Of a stretch of DNA of 64,000 nt, positions 1 to 9,298 are shown piece after piece; the stretch's first letter is position 1, and every line of letters starts with the position of its first letter. The stretch lies in the NCBI GenBank assembly GCA_036881885.1, contig JBAJNL010000001.1, forward strand, positions 14,893 through 78,892, written 5' to 3'. The position numbers were made by a program, and so were the translations under genes. The notes under the pieces are model-generated. The model saw nothing but the letters and a program-made list of their open reading frames with translations. It was not told where the DNA came from and searched no databases. The DNA comes from JBAJNL01 sp036881885 (GTDB lineage Bacteria > Pseudomonadota > Alphaproteobacteria > Holosporales > Hepatobacteraceae).

Positions 1-30
1 TAAATATTATTTTTATTTAAGGTTTTAGGC

Positions 31-513
31 ATGCGTTTACGCTTTCTTCTTTCTTCTGTTTTTGTGGCGACAGCCCTTGTGTCATCGGGGTGTACCCCTA
101 ACATTGGTGGGCAAGATTATTCGGTGGGCGATTCGGGCCATATGAGTCAAACATTTGCCGGCACTATTTTAAGCACACGGTCGATTGTGATTGCCAACCA
201 GTCACCCAAAGATCAAGGAAAAATGGGGGCAGGTGCCCTTGTAGGCGGTGCAGCTGGTGGTATTTTAGCAGGCACAACCATTGGTAAAGGCAACGGATCT
301 ATAGCCGCAGGCGCCATTGGTGCACTGGCCGGTGGTGCGTTGGGTCACTATGCCGAAAAAGAAATGACACGCCAGAATGGTGTTGAATACTCAATTAAGT
401 TGGATGACGAGCGTGTGATTTCGGTTGCACAAGGCCTTGAGCCCCGCTTGTCTGTGGGCCAACGTGTCACGGTCATTCAAGGTAAAGAGCGCACCCGCGT
501 TGTAGCGCTTTAA
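31..513 (+). CDS. Glycine-zipper outer-membrane lipoprotein (SlyB / 17 kDa antigen-like)
   Basis: Predicted outer-membrane lipoprotein of 160 residues. The N-terminus is a lipoprotein signal with a lipobox ending SSGC, placing the lipidated Cys at residue 21. The middle (about 66-108) is rich in GxxxG steps (GALVGGAAGGILAG and AIGALAGGALG), the glycine-zipper 2TM pattern of SlyB and of the rickettsial 17 kDa surface antigen. The C-terminal 50 residues look like a small beta domain. Such proteins help envelope integrity; the exact role here is not visible. It is monocistronic and is followed by a strong hairpin terminator. The family call is secure, the orthology is not. Confidence 0.8.
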   Translation: MRLRFLLSSVFVATALVSSGCTPNIGGQDYSVGDSGHMSQTFAGTILSTRSIVIANQSPKDQGKMGAGALVGGAAGGILAGTTIGKGNGSIAAGAIGALAGGALGHYAEKEMTRQNGVEYSIKLDDERVISVAQGLEPRLSVGQRVTVIQGKERTRVVAL

Positions 514-567
514 CCTTCTAAGCGAAAAGGTGCGCTGCACCTTCTTCTTGCTTTTACGTATTCTAAA

Positions 568-595
568 AGGGACGCTTTGGCGTCTCTTTTTTTTT
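568..595 (+). terminator. Rho-independent terminator of the lipoprotein gene
   Basis: An 8-bp stem (AGGGACGC with GCGTCTCT, one G-T pair) with a short loop is followed by a run of nine T. It lies about 55 nt after the stop codon of the glycine-zipper lipoprotein gene. Confidence 0.8.
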
Positions 596-755
596 GCCGT
601 TATGATTTCAAGCTTTTTAGCTGACCTGTCCCGAGGATCACTACAAATGGGCGATCCAGTGTGTTCAGATAAATAAGTGACAATTAAGATTCACAAGGCT
701 ACCTTACACATGACGTGATTTTCAAAAACTCATTTTGATTGCAGGGCACCAAAGA

Positions 756-1592
756 ATGGATACAGAAGCTATTGAGGTCGTGCCGTATGATCCAAAGTGG
801 CCACTTTTGTTTAAGGTTGAGGCCGATAAGATCAAAGCGGCTTTAGGCAGTCAGTTCTCGGGCATTCATCATGTGGGCTCAACAGCGGTGCCGGGCCTTG
901 CGGCCAAGCCAAACATTGATATTGTGGCCGAGGTTAAAACGCTGACCTTTGATCATCAACCCTTAGCCGATTTGGGCTATGATTACAGAGGTGGCTTTAA
1001 CTTGCCGCTGCGCAAAAGCTTTACCTATCGCTCACCTCAGCTGAGTGTGAATTTGCATATTTTTGAAAAAGATGACCCTGAGGTGGCTTTAAATCTGGCG
1101 TTTCGTGATTATCTGCGTACACACACTGACATGCAAAAATCTTACGAAGCTTTAAAGTATCGCTTGATTCAAGATGAGGCCTCGCATCACAAAAGGGGCC
1201 CTATGTACCGCGGGTATACCTTGGGTAAAAATGCCTTGATACAACAGATCTTAAAGGCGTCAGGGTTTGACGGGGTGCGTTTTGTTATCTGCACCCATGA
1301 CAAAGAGTGGGAGGCTGTTAAAAACTTTCGCCGCGACTATTTTCTGGCTCATAACCAAAAAGAAGACCCCGACACCTGGACGTTTGATCACGCAGAGCAC
1401 AGGCATCTGGTTTTATACCAAGGCGTTCAGATGATAGGGTATGCGCACATTCACTTGTGGCCCCACAACCAAGCGACTTTGCAAATGTTGATGATTGACC
1501 CAAAGTACGCAGGCAAAGGCCATGATCAAACGCTGATGGCGTTAATTGACAAGTGGCTTAAGCTTGAAGGCGTTAAGATGATGGCTGTTTAG
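756..1592 (+). CDS. GrpB-family nucleotidyltransferase fused to a (truncated) GNAT acetyltransferase
   Basis: Two domains can be read. Residues about 1-165 match the GrpB/UPF0157 family, with VVPYDPKWP near the start, HHVGSTAVPGLAAKP and then DI, the minimal nucleotidyltransferase-fold pattern. Residues about 175-278 look like a GNAT acetyltransferase, with a core ending in a PKYAGKGHDQTL acetyl-CoA loop. The protein stops at KMMAV, before the FYxKLGF-like segment expected at the end of GNAT domains, so the domain seems truncated. A palindromic repeat begins about 30 bp downstream. ATG at 756 is preferred over an in-frame TTG at 735. Substrates are unknown; GrpB-GNAT fusions occur in other bacteria. 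It may no longer be fully functional. Confidence 0.7.
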   Translation: MDTEAIEVVPYDPKWPLLFKVEADKIKAALGSQFSGIHHVGSTAVPGLAAKPNIDIVAEVKTLTFDHQPLADLGYDYRGGFNLPLRKSFTYRSPQLSVNLHIFEKDDPEVALNLAFRDYLRTHTDMQKSYEALKYRLIQDEASHHKRGPMYRGYTLGKNALIQQILKASGFDGVRFVICTHDKEWEAVKNFRRDYFLAHNQKEDPDTWTFDHAEHRHLVLYQGVQMIGYAHIHLWPHNQATLQMLMIDPKYAGKGHDQTLMALIDKWLKLEGVKMMAV

Positions 1593-1625
1593 ATGAGCAT
1601 CATCGCGAACAGCCACAGCATTCCT

Positions 1626-1737
1626 CGTCATCGCGAAGGTGCTGATGGCACCTGTGGCGATCCACTTGCCAGAAACTTAAGCGGCTAAGGTACACTGGAT
1701 TGCCGCGTCGAAATCAAGATTTCTCCTCGCAATGACA
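1626..1737 (-). repeat. Palindromic repeat family A, copy 1
   Basis: This is the reverse orientation of a repeat seen about nine times in the window. One end reads CGTCATCGCGAAGG, the other TTGCGAGGAG on the opposite strand, with GCGGCAATCCA and TGGATCGC boxes inside. The ends are imperfect inverted repeats of each other. It lies just after the truncated GrpB-GNAT gene. Confidence 0.8.
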
Positions 1738-1794
1738 ATTTGGGGCATGCCGCGTCGCCTTAAAAGGCTGCTCACCATGACGGCTTATGGACGC

Positions 1795-2943
1795 TTAGGG
1801 AAAAATTGCAAGCGATACTTTGTCACCAAAGGCTGCTTCCAGTCTTTGACACATATCGTCCGAAAGCCTTGGTTCGTGGCTGTCCAGGTTTAAATGACGC
1901 AGTCTTTGTGACAGTTGCAACAAGGGCTCAGCCTGTTCATCTGTTAAACGGCAATAACTCAGATCAAGTTCCTCAAGGTGAGGCATCGAGCAAATCACCT
2001 GCGGCAGCGTATCATCAAGGTTTGCTTGGTTATGCAACTGGAACACACGCAAGGCAGAACCCTGTAAAAGCTCAAGGTTGGTGAGTGTGTGTGTGCCCTG
2101 CAAGCGTAACTCTTCCAGCGTGCCAAAAGGCAAAAGTGCAAATTTATCGTTATCAATCTCGCCATTCATGAGTAACAAACGACGTAAAGGTAAATTGGCC
2201 AGCGCCTGCACAACATCAGTGGCCACGCCGCCGGCACATGTAAAATCTTCAATTTCAGGATTGCTATCTAAAATACGGATCAAAAGCGCCCTCTCTTCGG
2301 GTGCTCTGTGATCCAAGGTGAACAAGGTCCAACAGTTCAATGTGCGCAGCTTATGCAATTGTGTCAGCACAGCCAGGCGGTCTGTCTTGCTTGGACCCTG
2401 GTCTGTAATGCTGAGTGACGTGTTAACTATCTGAAGCGTATGAAGGTTCGTGTAGTCGGTTATGTTCTGGATTGTCTGAAAAACACTGTGACTGAGCATA
2501 AGAGATTCAAGTTTGTCAGGGCACGGCAACAAAGGCAGATCGCCTAAGGTGGCGCCCTCTATAGACAAAGAACGCACATTTGCAAAGGGCGCCATCAGCG
2601 CGGTTGTGTCATCGGGTAAAGTGAGTGGACTCATGATACGCAACCCAACGGCGCGAGCGGCGTTTTCTAAAAGGTCCTCTTTTTCCTCGGCTTGCCCTGG
2701 CGCTGTTGATTGCATTATTGTGCACGCCTCAGCGTTTAAGACAAATATCTCGGGACGTGATACCACCTTGCGCGGTGCCGCTTTGGCCATGGCAGGCGTT
2801 GTGGCTTGTGATTCGTTAAGGCTTGCCGCTGCCGCCACAGGTTTGGGGTTTTCAGGTGTGTCGTCGTCTTTGCCTTTAAGGGCTGCAAGGGGCAGGTTGC
2901 CAAGGCACACACACAGTAAGGTGAGAAAAGCGATGTTTTTCAT
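1795..2943 (-). CDS. Exported leucine-rich repeat protein
   Basis: A protein of 382 residues. ATG at 2943 is chosen because it starts a clean signal peptide (MKNIAFLTLLCVCLG), whereas the longer reading adds an unlikely leader. A low-complexity Pro/Ala/Ser linker follows to about residue 60, then an APRKVVSR motif shared with the exported protein at 28.0-28.6 kb. From about residue 115 the sequence is a run of irregular leucine-rich repeats of about 22-24 residues (LxxLxLxxxxL patterns such as LESLMLSHSVF and LEELDLSYCRL). LRR domains bind proteins. Signal peptide plus LRR in a host-associated bacterium suggests an exported, host-facing binding protein. A TTGACA box lies on the minus strand at 3000-3005, with an AT-rich leader. 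The target is unknown. Confidence 0.75.
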   Translation of the reverse strand: MKNIAFLTLLCVCLGNLPLAALKGKDDDTPENPKPVAAAASLNESQATTPAMAKAAPRKVVSRPEIFVLNAEACTIMQSTAPGQAEEKEDLLENAARAVGLRIMSPLTLPDDTTALMAPFANVRSLSIEGATLGDLPLLPCPDKLESLMLSHSVFQTIQNITDYTNLHTLQIVNTSLSITDQGPSKTDRLAVLTQLHKLRTLNCWTLFTLDHRAPEERALLIRILDSNPEIEDFTCAGGVATDVVQALANLPLRRLLLMNGEIDNDKFALLPFGTLEELRLQGTHTLTNLELLQGSALRVFQLHNQANLDDTLPQVICSMPHLEELDLSYCRLTDEQAEPLLQLSQRLRHLNLDSHEPRLSDDMCQRLEAAFGDKVSLAIFP

Positions 2944-3020
2944 GATATCAAAAATAAATACAGTAAAACTAATAATGTTATTGATAAAAAATGCTTTTTT
3001 GTCAACATTCATCACTTTAT

Positions 3021-3120
3021 GTGGATCGCCGCACGGCTTTGGCCGTTCGCTATGACGGCTAGATTGTCATTGCGAGGAGAAACTGATGTTTCGACGCGGC
3101 AATCCATCTGTGCTTTGGCC
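3021..3120 (+). repeat. Palindromic repeat family A, copy 2 (halves permuted)
   Basis: The right half of the family A element (TGGATCGCCGCACGG to GCTATGACGG) comes first at 3021-3056. The left half (TGTCATTGCGAGGAG to GCGGCAATCCATCTGTGC) follows at 3065-3120. This order suggests two partial copies joined tail to head. The second half runs directly into the family B repeat. Confidence 0.7.
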
Positions 3121-3130
3121 ACCAGCATTT

Positions 3131-3212
3131 TACAAAAAACCATTTAATATATTGATTTTGTTTAAAAATTTGCTAAACTTGCGAACGGTGGAGAACGCCT
3201 TTCGCTTGTCTA
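3131..3212 (+). repeat. Repeat family B, copy 1
   Basis: An AT-rich element with core TTGATTTTGTTTAAAAATT followed by TTGCTAAACTTGCGAACGG and TGGAGAACGCC. Two further copies are at 34297-34383 and 42761-42830. All three sit beside family A sequence. Confidence 0.75.
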
Positions 3213-3310
3213 AAATAAGAAAATCTATAAGACAGACCAACAAAATCTGCAAAAAACAAGAGCGATTGCCTTCTTGATGACAATCAGCGTAACGTGGCAT
3301 GCCCCAGAAG

Positions 3311-3416
3311 GTCATTGCGAGGAGCTCTTTTGGGCGACGCGGCAATCCAGTGTGCTTTGGCCGCCCCAGTGTCTTGCCTGTGGATCGCCGCAGGCGCTAC
3401 GCACCTTCGCGATGAC
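3311..3416 (+). repeat. Palindromic repeat family A, copy 3 (full length)
   Basis: A complete copy running from GTCATTGCGAGGAGC through GACGCGGCAATCCAGTGTGC and TGTGGATCGCCGCAGGC to CCTTCGCGATGAC. The terminal segments are inverted repeats, so transcripts could fold into a long hairpin. It ends about 15 bp from the 3' end of tRNA-Ser. Confidence 0.85.
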
Positions 3417-3431
3417 AAGAGGAATTCAATC

Positions 3432-3519
3432 TGGCGGAGAGAGAGGGATTCGAACCCTCGATACGTTGCCGCATACACGATTTCCAATCGTGCGCCTTCG
3501 ACCGCTCGGCCACCTCTCC
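3432..3519 (-). tRNA. tRNA-Ser (GGA)
   Basis: The minus strand reads GGAGAGGTGGCCGAG at the 5' end and ends CTCTCCGCCA with an encoded CCA. The 7-nt anticodon loop is TTGGAAA between CACGA and TCGTG, giving anticodon GGA. The long variable arm (ATGCGGCAACGTAT) is typical of class II serine tRNAs. Confidence 0.93.
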
Positions 3520-3643
3520 TAAAGCCCAAGACATCTTATGCCCTGAGAGCGTCCTCTTAGGTTATCTATCTGGCAGCTGAAAGGCAAGACAGGCTGTGCA
3601 AAGCCGCTCGATCGGTCAAAGTGTCGAAAGCACGCCACGGGCC

Positions 3644-4729
3644 TTAGGCTGCCTTGGTGCGTTTTGCTTTTCTTTTCCAATACTCTTCACCATACGATCG
3701 ATACAATTGCTCGCCCACCTCAACGGCGCGACTGGTATAAATAAGCAGGTGTGGTGACATGGCCTGCGTGCGTATAAACGTGGTCACAACATTCGTATTC
3801 TTTAAGCAGCTGCTGGTATGTTGAGTACGATCAGTGTGGGTGCAAGGTGCATTGAAAAGTTCAGCAATGCCAATACGGTTGTTGGGAAAAAGATGAAAGT
3901 GATGCAAAGCATTGCCACAAGAGCTCTGATAGATCAGATTCGTTGTATAGTCGGTGGCGTGATAGCTTTCCAAGTTGGCCTCAAACAAAGAGGGCGTTTC
4001 GCGTTGTTGGGTCACCTCTTGTGTTGTTTTGTCGCCACTAAGTTGCCATGCAAGCTGACCACCACCTAAACAAAACAGGCTGTGCGCGGCAATGGGTTTG
4101 GTGGCAAAGATACCGCGTCCCATGGTTTTTGTTTCAGCGATGCGCGCCATCGACGTAAAATGCGCTTTTGCGGCTTGTTCATCAAACTGCGTTGCTAAAA
4201 AGGTCTCAAGCTTTTCGGTGCCGCCCAGTTTTGTAACCAGCTCTGGGTTCTCTTCAAACCTGCCGTACTGCAAAAACGGATTTTGCGCCACTCTTTCTTT
4301 AAGCGCTTCGTCGGCAACTTCAAAAAGTTTTTTCATTTTTTGCTGAAAGCCAGCCGGTGTTTTCTCTTGCAGTCCCGCATCTAAGGCTTTTAAAAAAACT
4401 GCTTGGCCGCCAAGAAGCTGAAAAATCAGTTGATCATTTGCTGTCCAATCTTCGTCTTGTAACGGGCGAAACGGCACCTCAGGATCACGATAGCGATTTG
4501 CAATCAGTGTTTGTAATTTTTTTGTAAAGCGTTGCCTTGGCGGTGGTTGCAGAAACTCTATGGTTTGGGGTGGGGTTTCTGCGTCCAGAACACGTTGTGC
4601 ACACGGCATGACTTCTAGTTTGGTGGCAAAGCAATAAGCAGGCCTGTCAGTCTGCGCCACCGCTGCCCCCCTTAAAAGAAAGCCCGATAAAAGCGACGAT
4701 AGTGCGCGTGAAAAGTCCTTCATAGACAT
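3644..4729 (-). CDS. Exported SET-domain protein (putative secreted methyltransferase)
   Basis: A protein of 361 residues with an N-terminal signal peptide (about 1-26, cleavage near AVAQ). Residues 60-180 are helical with two LGG-containing repeats (near 106 and 168). The C-terminal third looks like a SET protein-lysine methyltransferase domain: GRGIFATKPI (204-213), an asparagine/cysteine segment around 289-314 in the place of the SET N-H-S-C motif, and a closing SRAVEVGEQLYRSYGEEYW (333-351). The tail is very basic (KRKAKRTKA). SET domains transfer methyl groups from S-adenosylmethionine to lysines, and intracellular bacteria use exported ones on host histones. That role is inferred here. 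It lies 95 bp downstream of a co-oriented gene whose product shares its middle region. A TTGACA box lies at 4784-4789. The active-site motif is divergent, so activity is uncertain. Confidence 0.62.
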   Translation of the reverse strand: MSMKDFSRALSSLLSGFLLRGAAVAQTDRPAYCFATKLEVMPCAQRVLDAETPPQTIEFLQPPPRQRFTKKLQTLIANRYRDPEVPFRPLQDEDWTANDQLIFQLLGGQAVFLKALDAGLQEKTPAGFQQKMKKLFEVADEALKERVAQNPFLQYGRFEENPELVTKLGGTEKLETFLATQFDEQAAKAHFTSMARIAETKTMGRGIFATKPIAAHSLFCLGGGQLAWQLSGDKTTQEVTQQRETPSLFEANLESYHATDYTTNLIYQSSCGNALHHFHLFPNNRIGIAELFNAPCTHTDRTQHTSSCLKNTNVVTTFIRTQAMSPHLLIYTSRAVEVGEQLYRSYGEEYWKRKAKRTKAA

Positions 4730-4824
4730 AAAAATATATAAAATTTTTTATTTATATCTTTTTTAGTCTTTTATGGGAGTGGATGTCAAAAGGCAAAAGG
4801 GTGACACCTCTTAGATACAGAGCG

Positions 4825-5355
4825 TCAGCTGTTTTCTAAAAGTTTTTCCTTTATTTTTTCGCTGTTGTTTTCAAGAAAGTTTTTTAAGCTTTCGTCAAAG
4901 CTTTCGGTTGTGCGTTTGGTCTCTTTTTCAAGCTCATCGCAAAATGCTTTGGGGCCACCAAAGGATTCTAGAAAATCTTTTTCCTCATCGCTCCAGTCAA
5001 AAAGGCGAGCCGATAGGGGGCGTATGTCGCGCAGCATGCAGTGCCGCACAATGACTTGGGTCAGTTTTTGAGTGAAGTCGCGCAAAAATTGTTGTTTTTC
5101 TGTGGGCAGGTCGGTGAACGTTTCGGTTAAAAGCGCATAGCTACTTTTGAACATTTGCTGTGTGTCTTCAGGCAGAGAGGTCAAGGGACTTGGCAGTGTG
5201 TCAGCGTCTTTGGGTGGCTCTGCGGTGAGCGTTTGGAAGTTTTCCTCCTGAAGGGTCTCTGAAAGCATTGAAGCATCTGTGGCCATGTTGATGTGAGGCG
5301 CTAGAAACCATAAACCTAACATGACAGAAGTAACCAAAAAGTTTTTTTGTAACAT
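4825..5355 (-). CDS. Exported protein sharing the helical region of the SET protein, without SET
   Basis: A protein of 176 residues. The start at 5355 is fixed by a consensus ribosome site (AGGAGG, spacing about 4) and the signal peptide it begins (MLQKNFLVTSVMLGLWFLAP). Residues about 84-170 align by eye with residues 64-150 of the neighbouring SET protein: KQQF against RQRF, DWSDEEKDFLESFGG (120-134) against DWTANDQLIFQLLGG, then a matching helix. It stops where the second protein continues to its SET domain. The pair may have arisen by duplication, with this one acting as a partner or regulator, but that is inference. No known family is recognised. Confidence 0.7.
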   Translation of the reverse strand: MLQKNFLVTSVMLGLWFLAPHINMATDASMLSETLQEENFQTLTAEPPKDADTLPSPLTSLPEDTQQMFKSSYALLTETFTDLPTEKQQFLRDFTQKLTQVIVRHCMLRDIRPLSARLFDWSDEEKDFLESFGGPKAFCDELEKETKRTTESFDESLKNFLENNSEKIKEKLLENS

Positions 5356-5466
5356 ACGAGCCTCCTTTTGTGTGTGGGCATGTGCAAATCGTTGAGCATC
5401 AGAAAAACCCGACCTCTCGTTTTGCATCATGGGCATAGGAGGGTTGACAAAATGTTGATAAAAAAG

Positions 5467-8082
5467 CTAGCTGGTTTTCTTGGTAGCCAGTTCTTTTGCG
5501 GTATTGGCTTTGAAAACAAGTGTTTTGTCACCTTTGGCGCTTGTTTGCAGCGCAGCTGTGAGGTGTGTGCCGTTTAAAAGAGTGCCCTTTAAAATCATCT
5601 CTGACAAAGGGTTGCGCACATGCAGTTGCAAGGCGCGTTTTAGCGGGCGTGCGCCATAGGCGGGGTCATAGCCCTGATCCGAAAGCCAGCTAATGGCGTC
5701 TTTTGCAAAGGTGATCTCAATGTCTTTTTCTTTCAAAAGGGTTTGAACGGCGTGCAGCTGAATTTGCGTAATCTGATCCATATCAGCGCGCTGCAGGCGG
5801 CGAAACAGTAGTTGGCCGTCTAGGCGGTTTAAAAATTCGGGCTTAAAGGTGTCGCGCACGATCTTTAAAACGCCATCGCGGATTTCAGGTGTGATGTCTT
5901 CGTTCTCTTTTGTGCTGGCCAACAACTGGCTGCCCAAGTTCGAGGTTAAAATAATCAAGGTGTTCGAAAAGTTCACAACATGGCCTTGGCTGTCGGTTAA
6001 GCGGCCATCATCAAGCATTTGCAAAAGTAAGTTAAAAACCTCGGGATGTGCTTTTTCAACCTCGTCAAACAGAACCACTTGATAAGGGCGGCGGCGGACA
6101 GCTTCGGTTAATGTGCCGCCTTCCTCATAGCCAACATAGCCAGGGGGTGCGCCAATAAGGCGTGCAACAGCGTGTCGCTCCATATATTCCGACATATCAA
6201 TGCGCAAAAGAGCGTTGTCGTCGTTAAACAAAAAAGCGGCCAGGGCTTTGCAAAGCTCGGTCTTGCCAACGCCAGTGGGGCCCAAAAACAAAAAAGAGCC
6301 CATGGGGCGCTTGGGGTCCGATAGACCCGCGCGCGAGCGCCTAACGGCTTGGCTGACCGCCTTGATGGCTTCTTGTTGGCCCACAACGCGCTTTGAAAGA
6401 ACGTCTTCCATGTGCAGCAGCTTTTCTTGCTCGCTTGAGAGCATTTTATCAACGGGAATACCGGTCCATTTCGACACAATGGCGGCAATATCTTCTGCGT
6501 CAATCACCTCTTTCAGCAGGTGCTTGTCTTGATGCGTTTCGGCCTCTTTCAAGCTGGCTTCAAGGGTGGGGATTTTGCTATACATCAGCTCACCTGCACG
6601 CGCAAGGTCTCCGTCACGTTGTGCTTTTTCAAGGTCGTGGCGTGCCTTGTCCAGATCTTCCTTCAGCATCTGAAGGCGCTTCAGCTGCCCTTTTTCCTCT
6701 TGCCAATCGGCGGTTAATTTTTGCAAGTTGGCTTCGCGCTTTTTAATATCCGCTTCTAAAGCTTCAAGGCGGCTTTTTGAGGCGGCGTCTTTTTCGCGCT
6801 TTAAAGCTTCTTGCTCCATTTTAAGGTGAATCAGTTGGCGCTCTTGCTTGTCCAAGGCTTCGGGTTTTGAGTGAACGGCCATCTTAAGGCGCGAGGCGGC
6901 CTCATCCATCAAGTCAATCGCTTTATCTGGCAAAAAGCGGTCTTGAATATAACGCGCCGAAAGCTTGACGGCGGCAATCAGGGCGCCGTCGGCAATGCGA
7001 ATGCCATGGTGTAGCTCGTATTTCTCTTTTAAGCCGCGTAAAATAGAAATGGCGCTTTCCACCGAAGGCTCGCCCACGTAAACCGGCTGAAACCGCCTGG
7101 CTAGTGCGGCATCCTTTTCGATATATTTTTTGTACTCATCAAGGGTGGTGGCGCCAATGCAATGCAATTCGCCGCGCGCCAAGGCAGGTTTTAGCATGTT
7201 CGAGGCATCCATGGCGCCATCTGCTTTGCCGGCGCCCACTAAAGTGTGTAGCTCGTCAATAAACAAAACGATGCGTCCTTGGCTGGCGATGATTTCAGAC
7301 AGAACGGCCTTTAGGCGTTCTTCAAACTCACCTCTAAACTTTGCGCCTGCAATCAAAGCGCCCATGTCCAGTGAAATCAGCGTGGTGTCTTTAAGGGTGT
7401 CCGGAATATCGCCCTGAATAATGCGGTGGGCTAAACCCTCGGCAATGGCGGTTTTGCCCACGCCTGGCTCGCCAATCAGCACCGGATTATTTTTGGTGCG
7501 CCTTAATAAAACCTGAATGGTGTGGCGTATCTCGTCATCGCGCCCAATGACGGGATCCACTTTGCCTTCGCGCGCAAGGGCGGTCATGTCTTTGCCATAC
7601 TTGCGTAAGGCGTCATAGGTGGCCTCGGCGTTGTCGCTGTCAGCCGCCCGCCCTTGGCGTATTTTATCAATATAGCCCCTCGCGGCTTTCAGTTGCCCGC
7701 CTTTTTCTTCTAAAAGCGTTTTCACAACACCAGGGGCTTTAAAAAGCGCTAATAGCAGCGTATCCAGGGTGATAAACTGATCGCCTTTTTCTTTGGCAAT
7801 GCTTTCGGCAACTTGCAGCACGTGCGCCAGCTCGGACGACATATAAGGCTTGGGTGTGGCCTCGGTTGAAAGGGGCAGTTGTGTCAGTTTTGCATCAACG
7901 GCAGCCTTAAGATCGGCCAGCTTTACACCCGCTTGTAACAACACATCTTCCGCAAGATTTTTTTCGTGTTGCAAAAGCGCATGCAACAAATGGAGGGGAA
8001 GAAAGTTTTGGTGCTTCTGCTCTGTTGCAAAAAAATGTGCTTTTTGAACAATTTCTTGCGCTTTAGCTGTTAACTTCTCCAT
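5467..8082 (-). CDS. clpB: ClpB disaggregase (AAA+ chaperone)
   Basis: ClpB of 871 residues, close to the family length. It is the hexameric ATPase that works with DnaK to resolubilise aggregated cytoplasmic proteins. Seen in order: Clp N-domain (1-145), first AAA module with Walker [14 protein letters not shown] and Walker B FIDELH, the middle coiled coil (about 410-525, rich in Glu/Lys), second AAA module with [13 protein letters not shown] and a GSQLL sensor region, and the GARPLKR sensor-2 motif near the end. The start has a GGAGGG ribosome site. It follows the DUF4167 gene by 19 nt, so the two are probably co-transcribed. No CIRCE element or clear heat-shock promoter was found upstream. 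Confidence 0.97.
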   Translation of the reverse strand: MEKLTAKAQEIVQKAHFFATEQKHQNFLPLHLLHALLQHEKNLAEDVLLQAGVKLADLKAAVDAKLTQLPLSTEATPKPYMSSELAHVLQVAESIAKEKGDQFITLDTLLLALFKAPGVVKTLLEEKGGQLKAARGYIDKIRQGRAADSDNAEATYDALRKYGKDMTALAREGKVDPVIGRDDEIRHTIQVLLRRTKNNPVLIGEPGVGKTAIAEGLAHRIIQGDIPDTLKDTTLISLDMGALIAGAKFRGEFEERLKAVLSEIIASQGRIVLFIDELHTLVGAGKADGAMDASNMLKPALARGELHCIGATTLDEYKKYIEKDAALARRFQPVYVGEPSVESAISILRGLKEKYELHHGIRIADGALIAAVKLSARYIQDRFLPDKAIDLMDEAASRLKMAVHSKPEALDKQERQLIHLKMEQEALKREKDAASKSRLEALEADIKKREANLQKLTADWQEEKGQLKRLQMLKEDLDKARHDLEKAQRDGDLARAGELMYSKIPTLEASLKEAETHQDKHLLKEVIDAEDIAAIVSKWTGIPVDKMLSSEQEKLLHMEDVLSKRVVGQQEAIKAVSQAVRRSRAGLSDPKRPMGSFLFLGPTGVGKTELCKALAAFLFNDDNALLRIDMSEYMERHAVARLIGAPPGYVGYEEGGTLTEAVRRRPYQVVLFDEVEKAHPEVFNLLLQMLDDGRLTDSQGHVVNFSNTLIILTSNLGSQLLASTKENEDITPEIRDGVLKIVRDTFKPEFLNRLDGQLLFRRLQRADMDQITQIQLHAVQTLLKEKDIEITFAKDAISWLSDQGYDPAYGARPLKRALQLHVRNPLSEMILKGTLLNGTHLTAALQTSAKGDKTLVFKANTAKELATKKTS

Positions 8083-8101
8083 GCGCCCTCCGTTCTAAGC
8101 G

Positions 8102-8653
8102 CTACTCCTCTGCTTTGGGGGAAGCAGTGCGCGTGCTTGCTTTGCTAGTGCTTGCTTTAGATGGTGTCTTTCTAGCCGCAACCGATGTGCGTTTCAGTGT
8201 TTTCGGCTTTTCTTCAGCTGGTTTGGGTGGCGCTTCCTTGGCTGTTTCTTTGGGCGCTTCTGACGTGACAAGGAACGAGGGCAATTCTTCAGTGGCTGCA
8301 GCCGCTTCTGCTGTTCTTTGTGTGGTGGGCGTTTCTTTTAAGGGGGCCGCGTTTTCACCTGGTTTGCTGGCGCCGCTGTCGTCTGACGGTGCGTTTTTAG
8401 GTGGTACCTTAGTGGCTTTGTGTTGGGCTAAAAGGCGTCTGTAATGTTCGGCATGTTGAAAAAAGCTTTCAGCTTCGGCGAAATCTCTGCCACCTAAAGC
8501 CTCTTTGCCTAAAGCCATGTAACGATCGACAAGATGTTGCAGGTTGCCGCGTACTTTGCCCGCAGGGCCCACGCTTTCAATTGTACTGTCTTTTGAGGGA
8601 AACCGATTGCCACGGTTGCTTTGCCCGTGTCGGCGCGAAGAGTTTATTTTCAT
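8102..8653 (-). CDS. DUF4167 protein
   Basis: A protein of 183 residues. The first 80 residues match DUF4167, a family found in alphaproteobacteria: a basic RRHGQSNRGNRF start, the GKVRGNLQHLVDRYMALGKEA helix and FFQHAEHYRRLLAQ. The remaining 100 residues are low-complexity Ala/Pro/Lys/Thr with a basic C-terminus, probably disordered. The function of DUF4167 is not established; the basic termini suggest nucleic acid binding. It is the first gene of a likely two-gene unit with clpB. Confidence 0.85.
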   Translation of the reverse strand: MKINSSRRHGQSNRGNRFPSKDSTIESVGPAGKVRGNLQHLVDRYMALGKEALGGRDFAEAESFFQHAEHYRRLLAQHKATKVPPKNAPSDDSGASKPGENAAPLKETPTTQRTAEAAAATEELPSFLVTSEAPKETAKEAPPKPAEEKPKTLKRTSVAARKTPSKASTSKASTRTASPKAEE

Positions 8654-8964
8654 AAGAGTCGACTAATAACCATTTCAATCTTTAACACAGCACCACTGGT
8701 CTGTCTGCTTTTATGCATACATCCCATTCTTATTTGAATACAAAAGATGCCTTAAAAAAGCGTAAAACAAAAACAACGTCAACGCCAACCTTAACAAAAA
8801 AGTAAAGAAATAAAAAGGGCCTTTTTTATCGCCTTTTTACCAAGAAGTCATTTTCTTCGCAATAAAAAACATCTAAAACAGAGGTATTTGGACATGCTTG
8901 AGTGATTTTTTTGATTATTTTAGCTATAGTGAATGGAAGGTGAGTGGTATCCTTTGGGGTTTGA
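8654..8964. other. AT-rich divergent intergenic region
   Basis: About 310 bp separate the DUF4167-clpB unit (minus) from a small exported protein gene (plus). It is AT-rich and holds a self-complementary AAAAAGGGCCTTTTTT near 8814-8829. A TATAGT hexamer near 8926 could be the -10 box of the plus-strand gene. No ORF or repeat family member was recognised. Confidence 0.5.
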
Positions 8965-9288
8965 ATGGTGCGTTATCAAATCAACATTACCTTGTTTTTT
9001 GTTTTTTTTGGTTTTTCGTGTGTCATGCTTTATGCGTGGGGCGAGCCCGAGCAAGTGCCGCAGCAGCAGTGCCGCAACAAATGTCTTAAAACAAATGTAA
9101 TTTGCTATTTCAGTGGTGGCCATGGCTGCCGTGACATTTATCAGCAGTGTGAAGACAGTTGTCAGCCCGATGGGGAAGAAGGTGGCATCAGTGAGGGTGA
9201 TGGCATGGCGCCCGAAGAAGAGATCCTTCAGCTTGAAAAGCGTAAAAACGCTTTGTTTGCACTGCATGAAAGCGATGCTGCGTTCTAA
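8965..9288 (+). CDS. Small Cys-rich exported protein with paired CX3C motifs
   Basis: A protein of 107 residues with a signal peptide (about 1-25, ending MLYAWG). The mature part has six cysteines at 36, 40, 47, 55, 62 and 66. Two CX3C pairs (CRNKC and CEDSC) bracket a 21-residue segment, suggesting a disulfide-linked helical hairpin. The last 35 residues are acidic and helical. No family is recognised. CX3C pairs recur in two other small exported proteins of the window (31.3 and 54.6 kb). Location after export is presumably periplasmic or extracellular, where disulfides can form. Confidence 0.6.
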   Translation: MVRYQINITLFFVFFGFSCVMLYAWGEPEQVPQQQCRNKCLKTNVICYFSGGHGCRDIYQQCEDSCQPDGEEGGISEGDGMAPEEEILQLEKRKNALFALHESDAAF

Positions 9289-9298
9289 GGAATAGCGT

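Noticed and set aside
3086..3560. Several overlapping small ORFs on both strands
   Set aside because: They are formed entirely by repeat families A and B and the tRNA-Ser gene.
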